This document shows positions 9,730-20,900 of a stretch of DNA of 64,000 bases, piece after piece. Source of the stretch: Naumovozyma dairenensis CBS 421 (lineage: Eukaryota > Ascomycota > Saccharomycetes > Saccharomycetales > Saccharomycetaceae). The first letter of the stretch is position 1. The number at the start of each line of letters is the position of its first letter. The notes beneath the pieces were generated by a model. That model was not told the origin of the DNA. It worked only from the letters and a program-made list of their open reading frames with translations, and ran no database searches. The position numbers and the translations under genes are program-made. The stretch covers positions 310,001 to 374,000 of the forward strand of contig NC_016481.1 of assembly GCF_000227115.2 (NCBI RefSeq), given 5' to 3'.

Positions 9730-12700
9730 CTAATGTCTTAGTAGCTCCTTGTAATTGTTGAAAATAAATCCAACAATATAGTTTCTTTCTTTTATGTCGG
9801 AAATATCCTTCTCACCAGTAAGATCTCTAATTAATCCAGGAGCGAAAACTAACGCTAAATTATTCATATTCATTAAATTCCATTCGGAGAAATGTGTAAT
9901 CAAATTAACATGTCTTGATAATAACTTCAATAAATCTAAATGCTGTTTTGGTAATGTCTTTAATATATTACCTAATACTTCCAAAACTTTCTCAAATAAT
10001 TGTTGAGTTTCTATATGTTCTGCGTCAGATAAGGGTAATGTAGTCACCAATTGATTATCTCTTACTAATGCTATTAATGATTCATAAATTTCGAAAGTTA
10101 AAAGGGGATTATATAACTTTCGTAGATATCTCTTAAGAATACTTGTCACAACATGAATATCATACGTTGTCAAATCAAAGGAATGGAATGTACCATTTGC
10201 GAATTCATTTTCAATCTCTTCAATGACTAACTGAGATCCTGATTTTCTATATAACCCTTCTGTTTTCAAATTTTCTTCAGTACTTTCTATTTCAGCCAAA
10301 CAAGTAGTGATTACAAATGGGAATTGCTTTTGTTCGTATTGACATCTATCCACAAGAGTAGATCCGTACAGGGAAGATGGTGGTTCAGATTCTACAGTTG
10401 ATTGATTTGATTTCCCACGTGTGTCTGAATTTAACGGTATCAAATTCATATCACTAATTTCGTTGGCATTTCTTAAGAATGGTGGTGAAATTTCAATATG
10501 ACCATTACCAGAATTGTTATCATTGTTATAAGATAATGTTGTAGTAGGACCCATATTAATATTAAATAGTTGATTTGATGAAGCTGAGCTAGGAATTTGT
10601 TGTTTGGATGATTGATTTGATGGAGTCGATGCAGAAGATGAGGATGAAGAGAAAAATTTCCAAAATCTAGGTTTTGATACTGGTTTTACAACGTTCACTG
10701 TTGCTACTTGTTTTGAAGGTGATCCCAAATCAGATAACGATTCTGTAGTTTTTAATTTCATTGAAGGTCTATCAAGGGATTCTGTTGACCCCAATTCATT
10801 TTTCTCTTTTCTTAATGATTCTATTGTCTCAGCCAAATCATTCTTGGTTGCTTGCATGGAATCAATTTCAGTTATTAATTTTTGTTTCTTTAATTCTAAT
10901 TCTTTTATATCTAATTTCAGTTTTCTTAATAAAAATTCAGAACCTGTTATAAGATCGTCGATCTCTGTGGGAACGATCGAAGTAGCGACTTCTTGTTCCA
11001 GATTATCTTCACGTGTCATATTTATATCTCCAACGATGTCATTCACGTCATAATTTGGAGATAGTGATATTAATTTTGATTTTGAAATATCGTCATTATT
11101 ATTTCCTAATGATATTGGTAAATTTTGTGGATTTCTTTGATTTTGTAATTGCCAACTTAATGTTTTTCTATGAGTCAATAAAGCAGATGATTGATCATCT
11201 AATTTTCTAAATGTCGGGGCATCATTATCCAAGGGTGGTGTTGTATATACAGAGACTGCACCTGGATTATTTTTAAGATTACCCATTGGAGAAAAGTGTA
11301 TTGGAGTTGGTGTAGTGCCACTTTTTGTTCTCTTATGGCTTAGACTTCTATTGCTCGTGGTAGAATAACTGTATGTAGACTCGGGTGGGATATCATCGTT
11401 TACTTCCAATATAGATTGCTTTTGTATTGAAGAGTATGTTGATGTATCACTATAACCTCTTGAAGTTTTACGTCTGGGTGTAGAATTTGAGTTATTATTG
11501 GTATTAGATCTTGAATTGATACCCCAACCCGTATGTGTTTCAGAAGATACCATTGAGTTTCCTTTGTTAGATACTTGTGGAAAGGAGGAATTGGTACTTT
11601 GAGAGTGATGTAAACTGAAGGGACCAGGAGAAGAATGCTTGCTGGTACTAGTTTTTGATTTTAAATTTTGAACAAGACTTTTCGATTTAAGCGAAAGTGA
11701 TCTACCCAGGGAAGATTTATGATGATATTCTTTATTATTACGAGTGCTTTGAGATTGTTGTGATGTTATGCCATTGCCTTTTGTTGATGATGAAATTTGT
11801 TGATCTGTGATCTTTGATTTATCTAATGAATATGAGTCATTTGAAACTCTCTCGATATTTGAAGGTATTGAAGCACGAGGTGATGGATTTAAGTTTAAAG
11901 CTAACCCTTTATTAGTTGGTAAAGGACTATTGTTAGGATTGGTTTTGGAGAATATTATAGGTGCATCTAGTGTGGAAGAGGAATGTAATTCTTTTGAATC
12001 TTTAAAGGATTTACTTGTTGGTAATGTTGATTCACTTACATTGAAATCAGTATCTTTCTCAGTAGTCGATTCATTATCACGATTCTCATTCTCACTTTCA
12101 TCCTCATCTTCATTATCACTGAGGATCATACCTCGTCTATAAGATTTTGGAGATTTCAACAAACCGATTTCATTTGACTTATTTCTCAGAGGTGTCCTAT
12201 TTAATGATTGCTTTTGATTATTGATTTCTTTATTATTCTTAGTATTGTCATTTAATTCTAAATGTACTGGTAGATTTATGTTATTATTATTTTCTATACT
12301 TCCTGTATCACCATCATCGATATATTCGTCATTCTCTAACGTTGAGTTCAATATATCATCAATGGATATGTTCCTTGCATGTTTGGAGGTTGTATAATTT
12401 GTATTCGTAGCGTTATTCTTTTCATTACTACTTTGAGGGTTCCTTTCATCGTCAATACTGCTAGCATCATCCTCTTCATTCTCTAAATATTGTGCCACTA
12501 TACTTTCTGATGTTGATTTCAATAATGTAGATATATCGTTAGATTCTGGCAATGAGATAGTTTGATTTAAAGCTTGAGATTGTGATCGTGAGTTATCATT
12601 TCTCGAACGTGATGTTGAGTTATTTCTTGAATGTGATCTTGAATTAGGAGTTCTACTTGGTGAAATGGGTCTGTTTGAAGCTCTTTCTGGAATAGCAAAT

Positions 12701-13275
12701 GCAGATAAAGTAATTGGTGTTTGTGTTTGTGTTTGTGTTTGTGTTTGTTGTTGCGTGGAAAGTAATTTTGTATCTTTTGAAGAGGACTTAGCACTATTAT
12801 TATTTTCAACTTGAGGAATATTTGGTAAACTTTTCCTTTCTAATCTTTTTGATTCTTCATATTTTTTCCTTTTTGCTAATAATTTTTCATGACAATTTAA
12901 ACAGAAAAGACCTCTTTTAGTCTTTGCATATCTTAAATCCGTAATATTTTCACCACATTTGCAACATTTAAAACAATCAGAACAATAAGCTTCATTAGAG
13001 GATGATAAGATGATAGCCAAATCATCAATTTTTTTCCCACAATTTTTACAAGAATCAGAACAATCAAAACAAATTAAAGCACCTGTACCGAGTACTAAGA
13101 AATCAGAATCACAACTTAATAGTTTATCACATTTATAGCATGAAAAGCAATGTGTATGCCATTTATCATCACCTAATTCATAAGCATGACCAGTAGTAAT
13201 AGAGTCTTTGCATCGTACACATGTGGGTAGTAACGGTGATGGTTTGGAAGGAAGATTAGGTTCTGTTTCATTCAT
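9730..13275 (-). CDS. RGA1: Rho GTPase-activating protein for Cdc42 (Rga1)
   Basis: 1,181 residues from the ATG at 13275; a longer frame begins only at a GTG. Two N-terminal LIM zinc domains are clear: LIM1 starts at Cys19-x2-Cys22 and LIM2 starts near residue 76 with CKNCGKKI. A coiled-coil-like segment occurs in the middle (LLRKLKLDIKELELKKQKL). The C-terminal RhoGAP domain spans about residues 985-1180, with the catalytic arginine finger Arg1010 in GLYRKSG. The long centre is Ser/Asn-rich and low complexity, including a hexanucleotide repeat encoding QTQTQTQT (about 12718-12745). Rga proteins inactivate Cdc42 at old bud sites. Position between ADE2 and IAH1 matches YOR127W (RGA1) and not its paralog RGA2. 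Longer than S. cerevisiae Rga1 (about 1,007) owing to the linker. Confidence 0.94.
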   Translation of the reverse strand: MNETEPNLPSKPSPLLPTCVRCKDSITTGHAYELGDDKWHTHCFSCYKCDKLLSCDSDFLVLGTGALICFDCSDSCKNCGKKIDDLAIILSSSNEAYCSDCFKCCKCGENITDLRYAKTKRGLFCLNCHEKLLAKRKKYEESKRLERKSLPNIPQVENNNSAKSSSKDTKLLSTQQQTQTQTQTQTPITLSAFAIPERASNRPISPSRTPNSRSHSRNNSTSRSRNDNSRSQSQALNQTISLPESNDISTLLKSTSESIVAQYLENEEDDASSIDDERNPQSSNEKNNATNTNYTTSKHARNISIDDILNSTLENDEYIDDGDTGSIENNNNINLPVHLELNDNTKNNKEINNQKQSLNRTPLRNKSNEIGLLKSPKSYRRGMILSDNEDEDESENENRDNESTTEKDTDFNVSESTLPTSKSFKDSKELHSSSTLDAPIIFSKTNPNNSPLPTNKGLALNLNPSPRASIPSNIERVSNDSYSLDKSKITDQQISSSTKGNGITSQQSQSTRNNKEYHHKSSLGRSLSLKSKSLVQNLKSKTSTSKHSSPGPFSLHHSQSTNSSFPQVSNKGNSMVSSETHTGWGINSRSNTNNNSNSTPRRKTSRGYSDTSTYSSIQKQSILEVNDDIPPESTYSYSTTSNRSLSHKRTKSGTTPTPIHFSPMGNLKNNPGAVSVYTTPPLDNDAPTFRKLDDQSSALLTHRKTLSWQLQNQRNPQNLPISLGNNNDDISKSKLISLSPNYDVNDIVGDINMTREDNLEQEVATSIVPTEIDDLITGSEFLLRKLKLDIKELELKKQKLITEIDSMQATKNDLAETIESLRKEKNELGSTESLDRPSMKLKTTESLSDLGSPSKQVATVNVVKPVSKPRFWKFFSSSSSSASTPSNQSSKQQIPSSASSNQLFNINMGPTTTLSYNNDNNSGNGHIEISPPFLRNANEISDMNLIPLNSDTRGKSNQSTVESEPPSSLYGSTLVDRCQYEQKQFPFVITTCLAEIESTEENLKTEGLYRKSGSQLVIEEIENEFANGTFHSFDLTTYDIHVVTSILKRYLRKLYNPLLTFEIYESLIALVRDNQLVTTLPLSDAEHIETQQLFEKVLEVLGNILKTLPKQHLDLLKLLSRHVNLITHFSEWNLMNMNNLALVFAPGLIRDLTGEKDISDIKERNYIVGFIFNNYKELLRH

Positions 13276-14138
13276 TGTCACAGGAAAGAAAGAAGAAGAT
13301 TACCACTGAATGATTGGTATACTAAGTAGATGAGTTAGTTAGTTGTTTAGCTGTTTAGCTTCAATACCTTGCTTATTGTAATAGCGTATGTAGACGTGTT
13401 CCTTGTATGTACGTGTGTATGTGTATGTATTTACGTCTGAATCTTGTTTGCTTGTTCGCTTACTGTTCAAGGTGACAAAACTAAAAATAACCTTTATTTA
13501 TTTTTTCTCACTCTAACTCCAGCTGTTACAAATTTCAATTGTTCCACTGTTCGAAGCTTCGAGGTTCTTTTCTTTCTTTCTTTCTTTCTTTCTTTAACGT
13601 TTAATAAGGTTGCCATTGCCATCGACGGGTAGATAGGAACCTTTTGTGCAGGCCATTCTCTGGGTAACCCTGTTTCTGTTTCCGCCTCGACCGCTCAGTT
13701 TGCTTCCCATCGCTCGCTCGAGACAAATTTTCGCTTCTTGAGTTGCCTCCTTGGGTAATCAAATTAAAAAAAACATGGGCGCGTCACATATTCATGTTCA
13801 TATTCTTATTATTGTTGTTACTAATAGTTGTGACGCGCGCAAAAGTGTGACACGGCCGCTTTTTGCCGCGCCGTCAAGAAAAATAAACAAAAAAAACAAA
13901 AAAAACAAAAAAAAATAACTGAACCAAAAAGGGTTTCTCTTCTCTTCTCTTCTCTTCTCTTCTCGAGAAAGGGTGCGTTAACGTCTACTATATATGCGCT
14001 TTCTTTATATATATGACACAACGTATATAAAAAGAATCATGATTTAAGCTGAGCATAATTGTTCAACATAAACTGGAAATTCATTCATTCAATCCAGATA
14101 GTGTATACGTACATACATACATACATTCACAATATAAT
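13276..14138. promoter_or_regulatory. Divergent RGA1-IAH1 promoter region with simple repeats
   Basis: This 863-bp spacer separates two divergently transcribed genes. It contains a TTTC tetranucleotide run (about 13565-13595), A-rich tracts broken by single C (13877-13917), a TCTCT pentanucleotide run (about 13935-13963) and a perfect 10-bp inverted pair, GCGCGTCACA at 13779-13788 and TGTGACGCGC at 13829-13838. A TATA-like stretch lies at about 14008-14013. The small frames here contain only simple repeats and are not called as genes. Confidence 0.5.
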
Positions 14139-14828
14139 ATGAGACAAAAATTACTATTCTTTGGTGATTCTATCACAGAATTTGCATATCAACCAGATCA
14201 GTTCACCACTGGATCAGCTCTCAATGCGATATACTCTAGAAAATTAGATATAATACATCGCGGTTATGCCGGTTATAATTCACGTTGGGGGCTTAAGATC
14301 CTTCCCAAGATCTTAGAACAAGACGGTGAGGGAGTTGTATTGAGTACGTTGTTTTTCGGTGCTAATGATTCTTGTATAGCTGGACCTCAACGTGTGCCCA
14401 TTGATGAATTTAAAGAAAATACGTTGGCAATGTTGAAATTGTTTCAAGAAAAAAATATAAAAGTTGTGGTTGTGGGTCCAGCATTATTGGATAGACCTAG
14501 ATGGGAATCGAATAGACCAGAGGAAACGAAAATGGGGTATCTTCGTACTGAGGAGGAATTTCAAAAATATGGTCAAGTCTTAAAGGCATGTGCACATTTG
14601 ACTAACAGTGCGTTTGTGGATCTTAATAAAGCATTTATTGAGAAAGGGGGTGATGATTGGAGGGAGTTATTAACTGACGGGTTACATTTTTCAGGTAAAG
14701 GTTATGAAATATTCTTTGATGAATTAATGCAAGTTATTAAGGATAAGTTCCCTCAATATTCACCTGAAAACTTACCAAGCGATTATCCATATTGGAAAGA
14801 TGTCAAGGCTGATATGTCCAATTTATAG
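14139..14828 (+). CDS. IAH1: Isoamyl acetate-hydrolysing esterase Iah1
   Basis: SGNH/GDSL-family esterase of 229 residues (S. cerevisiae about 238). It hydrolyses acetate esters such as isoamyl acetate. The nucleophile motif GDSIT places Ser11 in block I, GANDSC gives the block III Asn, and DGLHFSGKG supplies catalytic Asp180 and His183. No signal peptide is apparent, consistent with an intracellular enzyme. It lies between RGA1 and BCS1; in S. cerevisiae it is next to CAT5 (YOR125C). Start is the first ATG, shortly after an ACAT repeat in the leader. Confidence 0.96.
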   Translation: MRQKLLFFGDSITEFAYQPDQFTTGSALNAIYSRKLDIIHRGYAGYNSRWGLKILPKILEQDGEGVVLSTLFFGANDSCIAGPQRVPIDEFKENTLAMLKLFQEKNIKVVVVGPALLDRPRWESNRPEETKMGYLRTEEEFQKYGQVLKACAHLTNSAFVDLNKAFIEKGGDDWRELLTDGLHFSGKGYEIFFDELMQVIKDKFPQYSPENLPSDYPYWKDVKADMSNL

Positions 14829-15096
14829 ATTTGTATGTGTGTACGTATATATATATATATATATATATTTATTGCATAAGGTAGCATCCGGTTATCAAAG
14901 CTTTCATTCAATCAATGTTTGTTCTTACAGGCGCTAAAATTCTCGAGCTTCCTCACTTAGCGTAAATATCAAATCTGAAACTTTTTTAAGGTACATCTCT
15001 GGTTTAAAGCTAGTTGATTAGGTTAAACTTGGACAACATTTGTTAAGGGCTTGTAGAGCATTAAGGCCTATTGACCAAAATATTTAGGTTTTAGTT

Positions 15097-16557
15097 ATGT
15101 CATTACCTGGTAGTAGTAGTAGTAGTAGTAGCAGTAGTAGTAGTGATGGTAACAACAGCAATATACCAAACGCTACTCCCATAAAGGCCACTCCAACTGC
15201 TGAAACAATAACGCCGCCAATCAACAATGAATTCTCATTCAATATAAAATCATTAATAAGCAATGCCATGGAAAACAATCCAATATTCGCCGCTGGTGGT
15301 GGATTAATGATCCTTGGGTCCGGTTTAGCCCTAGCACGTTCCAGCGCAATCAAATTAAGTCGATTACTATACAAACAAATGATAATTGATTTAGAAATTC
15401 CATCAAAGGATAAATCATACTCATGGATCTTAACATGGATCTCTAAACAACCAAAGAGAGTCTCTAGACATCTCTCTGTAAGGACATCATATGTACAACA
15501 TGATAATGGATCAATTAATACCAAATTTTCTATGGTGCCTGGTCCGGGGAATCATTGGATTAGATATAAAGGTGCTTTCATAATGATCAAGAGAGAAAGA
15601 TCGGGGAAAATGGTGGATTTAATTAATAGTGCACCATATGAAACTGTAACGTTGGTTACTTTGTATCGTGATCGTGGGTTGTTTAAGGATATCTTGGATG
15701 AAGCTAAACAAATCGCCATGAAGGATACAGAAGGTAAGACTGTCATTTATACTTCGTTTGGTCCTGAATGGAGAAGATTTGGACAACCTAAGGGTAAAAG
15801 AACATTGGCTTCAGTCGTTTTAGATAAAGGTATAAAGGAAAATATAGTAAAAGATGTGGAAGAATTTAGAAATAATGGGAAATGGTATTCGGATAGAGGA
15901 ATACCGTATAGAAGAGGTTACTTATTGTATGGACCACCAGGTTCAGGGAAAACAAGTTTTATACAAGCTTTAGCTGGTGAATTAGACTATAACATTTGTA
16001 TTTTGAACTTATCTGAGAATAATTTAACAGATGATAGATTAAACCATTTAATGAATAACATGCCTGAGAGAAGTATACTACTACTAGAAGACATTGATGC
16101 TGCATTCGATAAGAGGTCCCAAACGATAGAGGGAGGGTATCAATCACATGTTACATTTAGTGGATTACTAAACGCATTAGATGGTGTTACTTCCTCGGAG
16201 GAAACCATCACGTTCATGACTACGAACCACAGGGAGAAGTTAGATCCCGCAATCTTAAGGCCTGGTCGGATTGACTATCAAGTCCTTGTGGGAGACGCCA
16301 CATTATATCAAATCAAACATATGTTCTTGAAGTTTTATCCAGGTGAAACAAAGCTATGTGAAAGATTTGTTCAAAGTGTTTCCAAAGAGTTCCCATCAAT
16401 AGCCGCCAACGAGACCGGGGAGGTCAACCCTAATGCCCGGACACCAGGGCTCAGCACGGCCCTACTTCAGGGTTTGTTTGTGGTCCATAAAGATAAACCT
16501 CGAGACGCAATTGCCGCGGTGCCAGCCCTTCGTGAGAAAATTGCAGTTGTAAATTGA
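15097..16557 (+). CDS. BCS1: Mitochondrial AAA chaperone Bcs1 for complex III assembly
   Basis: 486 residues (S. cerevisiae about 456). Bcs1 translocates the folded Rieske iron-sulfur protein across the inner membrane during cytochrome bc1 assembly. A single transmembrane helix lies near residues 63-82, followed by the conserved Bcs1 N-terminal domain and a C-terminal AAA module: Walker A GPPGSGKT at 279-286, and Walker B LLLEDID at 328-334 with Glu331/Asp332. The extreme N-terminus is lengthened by a serine run encoded by an AGT/AGC microsatellite (about 15113-15142). The C-terminus has a short extra segment ([12 protein letters not shown]) relative to S. cerevisiae. In S. cerevisiae BCS1 is on chromosome IV (YDR375C), in the region paired with this one by genome duplication. 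Confidence 0.97.
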   Translation: MSLPGSSSSSSSSSSSDGNNSNIPNATPIKATPTAETITPPINNEFSFNIKSLISNAMENNPIFAAGGGLMILGSGLALARSSAIKLSRLLYKQMIIDLEIPSKDKSYSWILTWISKQPKRVSRHLSVRTSYVQHDNGSINTKFSMVPGPGNHWIRYKGAFIMIKRERSGKMVDLINSAPYETVTLVTLYRDRGLFKDILDEAKQIAMKDTEGKTVIYTSFGPEWRRFGQPKGKRTLASVVLDKGIKENIVKDVEEFRNNGKWYSDRGIPYRRGYLLYGPPGSGKTSFIQALAGELDYNICILNLSENNLTDDRLNHLMNNMPERSILLLEDIDAAFDKRSQTIEGGYQSHVTFSGLLNALDGVTSSEETITFMTTNHREKLDPAILRPGRIDYQVLVGDATLYQIKHMFLKFYPGETKLCERFVQSVSKEFPSIAANETGEVNPNARTPGLSTALLQGLFVVHKDKPRDAIAAVPALREKIAVVN

Positions 16558-16726
16558 AATAGCAGCAAAAAGGGAAAGGGACAACCATTTATTAAGGTAT
16601 TAGACTATAAAAAACTAATCCAGTACGTACATAGGTATATTTTATCACCAAAGACTATATTATAGGACTATATTATATGATTATCTTGTCATCACTTGAT
16701 TGTATATATACCCAACATTATCCGAG

Positions 16727-17458
16727 ATGTTAAGGACTCAATTACCTGGAATAAGATCCAGTACGTATAGGACATTTTCTATCCTTTCGACTCTAAAACA
16801 AAATGCATCATCATCATCGCCAGCAAAGCCAAAAAGCAACAAGCAACCCAGTTTGACTCAGATAGATCAGTTCGAGAATTTATCAGATGCACAAATTGCA
16901 TACTTAGACAGAGTCATAAGAGTGGATCAAGCAGGTGAATTAGGTGCTAACTATATCTATCAAGGTCAACAATTCATCTTATCTGAAAAATATCCACATC
17001 TTAGACCAATTTTAAGACACATGTGGTTACAAGAAGTTCATCATCATAATACCTTCAACGAATTACAAATACGTAAAAGAGTAAGACCTTCTTTATTGAC
17101 ACCATTATGGAAAGTGGGGGCTATCGCAATGGGTGCTGGTACTGCATTAATTTCACCAAGAGCTGCAATGGCTTGTACTGAAGCAGTGGAAACTGTCATT
17201 GGACGTCATTATAACGAACAATTACGATGTTTAACTAATCAATTCCAATTGGCAAAAGTAAATGAAAAGGGAGAAACTGGGATGAGCCCAGAGGTTAAAG
17301 ATATCGTTGAGAAGATTAGACAATTTAGAGACGATGAATTAGAACATCTAGATACTGCTATTGAAAATGACTCTAAATTGGCTGTGCCATATAAGGTTAT
17401 TACTGAAGGTGTTAAAACTGTTTGTAGAATTGCAGTCTGGACTGCTGAAAGAATTTGA
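16727..17458 (+). CDS. COQ7: Ubiquinone biosynthesis hydroxylase Coq7/Cat5
   Basis: 243 residues from the ATG at 16727; upstream in-frame codons begin only at a TTG and are not counted. The N-terminus MLRTQLPGIRSSTYRTFS is basic and hydroxylated, as in a mitochondrial presequence. The protein is the di-iron demethoxyubiquinone hydroxylase. Metal-binding Glu/His motifs are visible in order: QAGELGAN, LQEVHHHN, TEAVETVIGRHYNE and DDELEHLD. It acts in the inner-membrane CoQ complex. S. cerevisiae Cat5 is about 233 residues. Order IAH1-BCS1-COQ7-UBP2 equals YOR126C-YOR124C apart from BCS1. Confidence 0.97.
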   Translation: MLRTQLPGIRSSTYRTFSILSTLKQNASSSSPAKPKSNKQPSLTQIDQFENLSDAQIAYLDRVIRVDQAGELGANYIYQGQQFILSEKYPHLRPILRHMWLQEVHHHNTFNELQIRKRVRPSLLTPLWKVGAIAMGAGTALISPRAAMACTEAVETVIGRHYNEQLRCLTNQFQLAKVNEKGETGMSPEVKDIVEKIRQFRDDELEHLDTAIENDSKLAVPYKVITEGVKTVCRIAVWTAERI

Positions 17459-17952
17459 AAATGGTCTTCCTTCTTTTCTATTATATATATTTTTATTATA
17501 ATACCTACCTAGATGAAACACAAAGTACATAGTTATGATAACGACTTCTATCCAATAACAATATCAATCAATCATGAATAATAATTAAACACTATTTGTC
17601 TAATATCAAGTCACTCCTAATGCACTTTAGGGTTTATTCTGCATCAGATTTTAGTGTCGCCATTTTTGATTTCTCGCTCTTAAAACCGCCTCGTAGATCC
17701 TAAATCTATTTTAACAATCAGTATAAGAACGCAGGAATATAACACCAAATCCTTAAGATAACAAAGACAAAAAAGTTGAATTCAACTCATCGTTTATAAT
17801 ACCTTACGGCCACTCACTGATATTCCTTGTGGTACATCCTTTTATATATTTTCTATCGAATTTTTTTTCAGCTTCAACTATCAGAAATAAAAGTTACAAA
17901 AGTTAAAGTAAAAAGAAAAAAGGAAATCCTAATTAAAAGATAACAAGGATAC
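17459..17952. other. COQ7-UBP2 intergenic region
   Basis: This 494-bp AT-rich spacer is between two genes transcribed in the same direction. It has a purine-rich leader just before the UBP2 start. No additional gene or RNA signature was seen. Confidence 0.5.
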
Positions 17953-20900
17953 ATGACTTTCTTACGTCCTGATGAAGATTCAACTAAAAAGGAATCCAGT
18001 AACATAGATAGCCTGAATTCAAGTTTTGAATCGGTCAATATGGACCAATCTTCAACAAATTCAGATAAACCCGATCTCCCCTCAAAAACTAACGATGATG
18101 AGACAAACAAATCGAATCCAAATAGTACGGGACAGGGACCAACATGTGACACTCCAAGGGTGACAACTCAAGATATAGATCCTGGTAATACATTATTATA
18201 TCCAGATCTTGGTACCGCAAACTTCCCAATGAAAACTTCCAATAGAATCATCGACGATATCCTTTGTGACTTATCATTTATTAATGGTCCTAATTTGTCA
18301 TTCAAAAACGGGATATTACAAGAATCTATGATAATGTATTCCAAGGAACGTATCAATAATCAGGCTTACCTTTTTGGTTCAATGGTAGATCAAGTTGCAT
18401 TACAAACTAAGTATGAATATAATTCGCTTACTTGTCCAGCAAATAATAAGCTAGAAGTACAGTTTGGAATATTAATGAATTTACCATCTAATATTACAAA
18501 TGTCGATGAAATCATCTCTAAAGTCCCCATATATCATTTGAAAATTACTGTTAAGACTCGTCAATTGTTAGAAGTTTCCAAAAAACAAGCCGGGATAACT
18601 CAATATCATTTGTTAGATTTTGAAGATCTTCATCATTTCGATAAAAGAGACCTAATGACATTTGACCCTGATAATCCAGACCTATTAGATTATGCTATTT
18701 ATGTCTCTAGTGATACCAACAGATTAATCTTGATTGAAATCTTCTCCACTGAATTTGACTCTAGGGAAGAACGTGAAAGTTTCCAAACAGCAACTATTAA
18801 GAGTCGCTACCAAGAAGCATGTAAAAAGTTTGATACATTAGACCCCGAGGCCGTTCCTACTGGAATTGATTGTTTAAATACCGTTTTGAAACTGCTGAAA
18901 CAACCTTTGACTAGGAAAAACAATAATGATAAAATAAGAACAGTTAGTTCTAACAATCCTATTTTACATTCACATTTTAATCCGGAATGGTTACTTGAAA
19001 AATATAATTTCACAAAACATTATGCCACTGATGAGACCACAGGACAGGAAGTACTTGAGTATGAACCACCAGATTTAATAAGCTACGTCCAAGGTTATAA
19101 AGTAAGATCGCTTCGAGAAAAATATATTCGAAGATGTTTGCAACTTATCTTTTGGGGGAAATGTTTAGTTCAATTAAGAGTAGATCAATCTGATCCAGCG
19201 CTGAGAGGTTCTAAATCATATCGTGCTTTCAATTTATTAAATACCACAACTTCTACAAATCCCTTATATCAGTTATTGAATGATTCTAAGTCAAATTTTC
19301 TAGCCAGTACACGGAACGACTCTGATTCAATGGCATTGGATCAAAACTTCCATTTCATTAATCTTTCTACTTCATCATACTACACAGATCGCGATATTAT
19401 TAAAAATTATGAAAGATTAATCGCGTTAGATCCGCCAAATATCGGAACATATTTTGATGCATTAAGTTACATCGCCAACCGGAAGGGATCATATCAATTA
19501 ATTGCATATTGTGGTAAACAAGATGTTGTCGGTCAGGAAAATATCAATATGGCATTGAAATGTTTTAATATTGATCCTAATGTAGTTAACCTGGAATCCA
19601 TCGATGATAGTCTTTTGTTATCCATTTATAAAAATGAATCTGTTAAAGAGGGAGCAGATTTTGTTAACTTGAAAAATGCAATGAGATTGTTTGCCAAAAT
19701 TAGAAACTCTCCACAATTGAAATTTTACGTTGATCATGAACCGTATCGAAATGTAAATCAAGCCTATGAGACTTTGGAAATTGATTCATCCGTTGATGAT
19801 GATATTATCCAGACCGCATATAGTATCAAGACAGTCGATGCTCCAGGATTGAAAATAGATTGCGACAGAGCATTGTATACTATTGCCATTCAGAGGAGAA
19901 GCATGATATTATTCAATTTTCTACTAGAAAATTGTTCCGAATTCCAAGCTTACTATAATATAGGCAGATATGATTACCGTCAAGCTTTGGGAATATTGCA
20001 AGTCAATGAAAATGCAAACGATGAAGTAATCTTGAAGAACTTCCAAACAAAATGGTTTAACGAACAAATACATGAAGCTGATCAATTTTTAAATTATAAG
20101 TGCGCGTTAATGAAATTGGGATTAGAAAGGAACTCTAAATTGATTAATAATTTCCTTATGAATGGGGTCATTGATCCATCATGTTTGCCCGTGGAAAACT
20201 GGCCAACTGGTATAAATAACATAGGTAATACATGTTATCTGAATTCTTTGTTACAATATTATTTTTCAATATCACCGTTGAGAGAATATGTTCTTGGTTA
20301 TTCTAAGACGTATGAAGATTTTTATGATGCAAAACGAAATGCTAAAACAATCAGAAGAATTGGAGGAAGAGAAGTTGGTGATAATGAAGTGGAAAGATCT
20401 ATCCAATTCATTTATCAATTAAGGGATTTGTTCTATGCAATGATTTATACAAATAAAAGATGTGTTACACCTAGGAGAGAATTAGCCTACCTCGCATTTG
20501 CCCCAAGCAATGTGGAAGTTGAATTTGAAAACGGCGTTACAGATGCTAAAGAAGATGTTAGCCACTACAATGATGATAAGACAAGTGACACCTTAATAAA
20601 AATAGGTGAAGGTGATGAAGATTTAGGGGAAGCTGAACGAACCGAGGCATCGCCTACAGAAGATATTTACATGACTGACGATGATATGCTTGGCGCTGCA
20701 AAAGCAACTGATGGAATCAATAAGGAGGATGAAAGTACAGAAAATGGGATCGATATTTTACCATCTACAAAAGTTGCCAAAATAAGCTCAGATCAATTAG
20801 AAAACGCATTAGAAATGGGTAGACAACAAGATGTAACAGAATGTATTGGTAACGTTCTTTACCAATTGGAAAGTGGTTCGGAACCTCTTCAAATTAATCC

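Noticed and set aside
13821..14021. Reverse-strand frame with poly-Phe/Cys stretch in the RGA1-IAH1 promoter
   Set aside because: It is a translation of A-rich and TCTCT simple repeats.
15084..15524. Reverse-strand 146-codon frame with a Leu run opposite BCS1
   Set aside because: Shadow of the AGT repeat and coding frame of BCS1, which is clearly the real gene.
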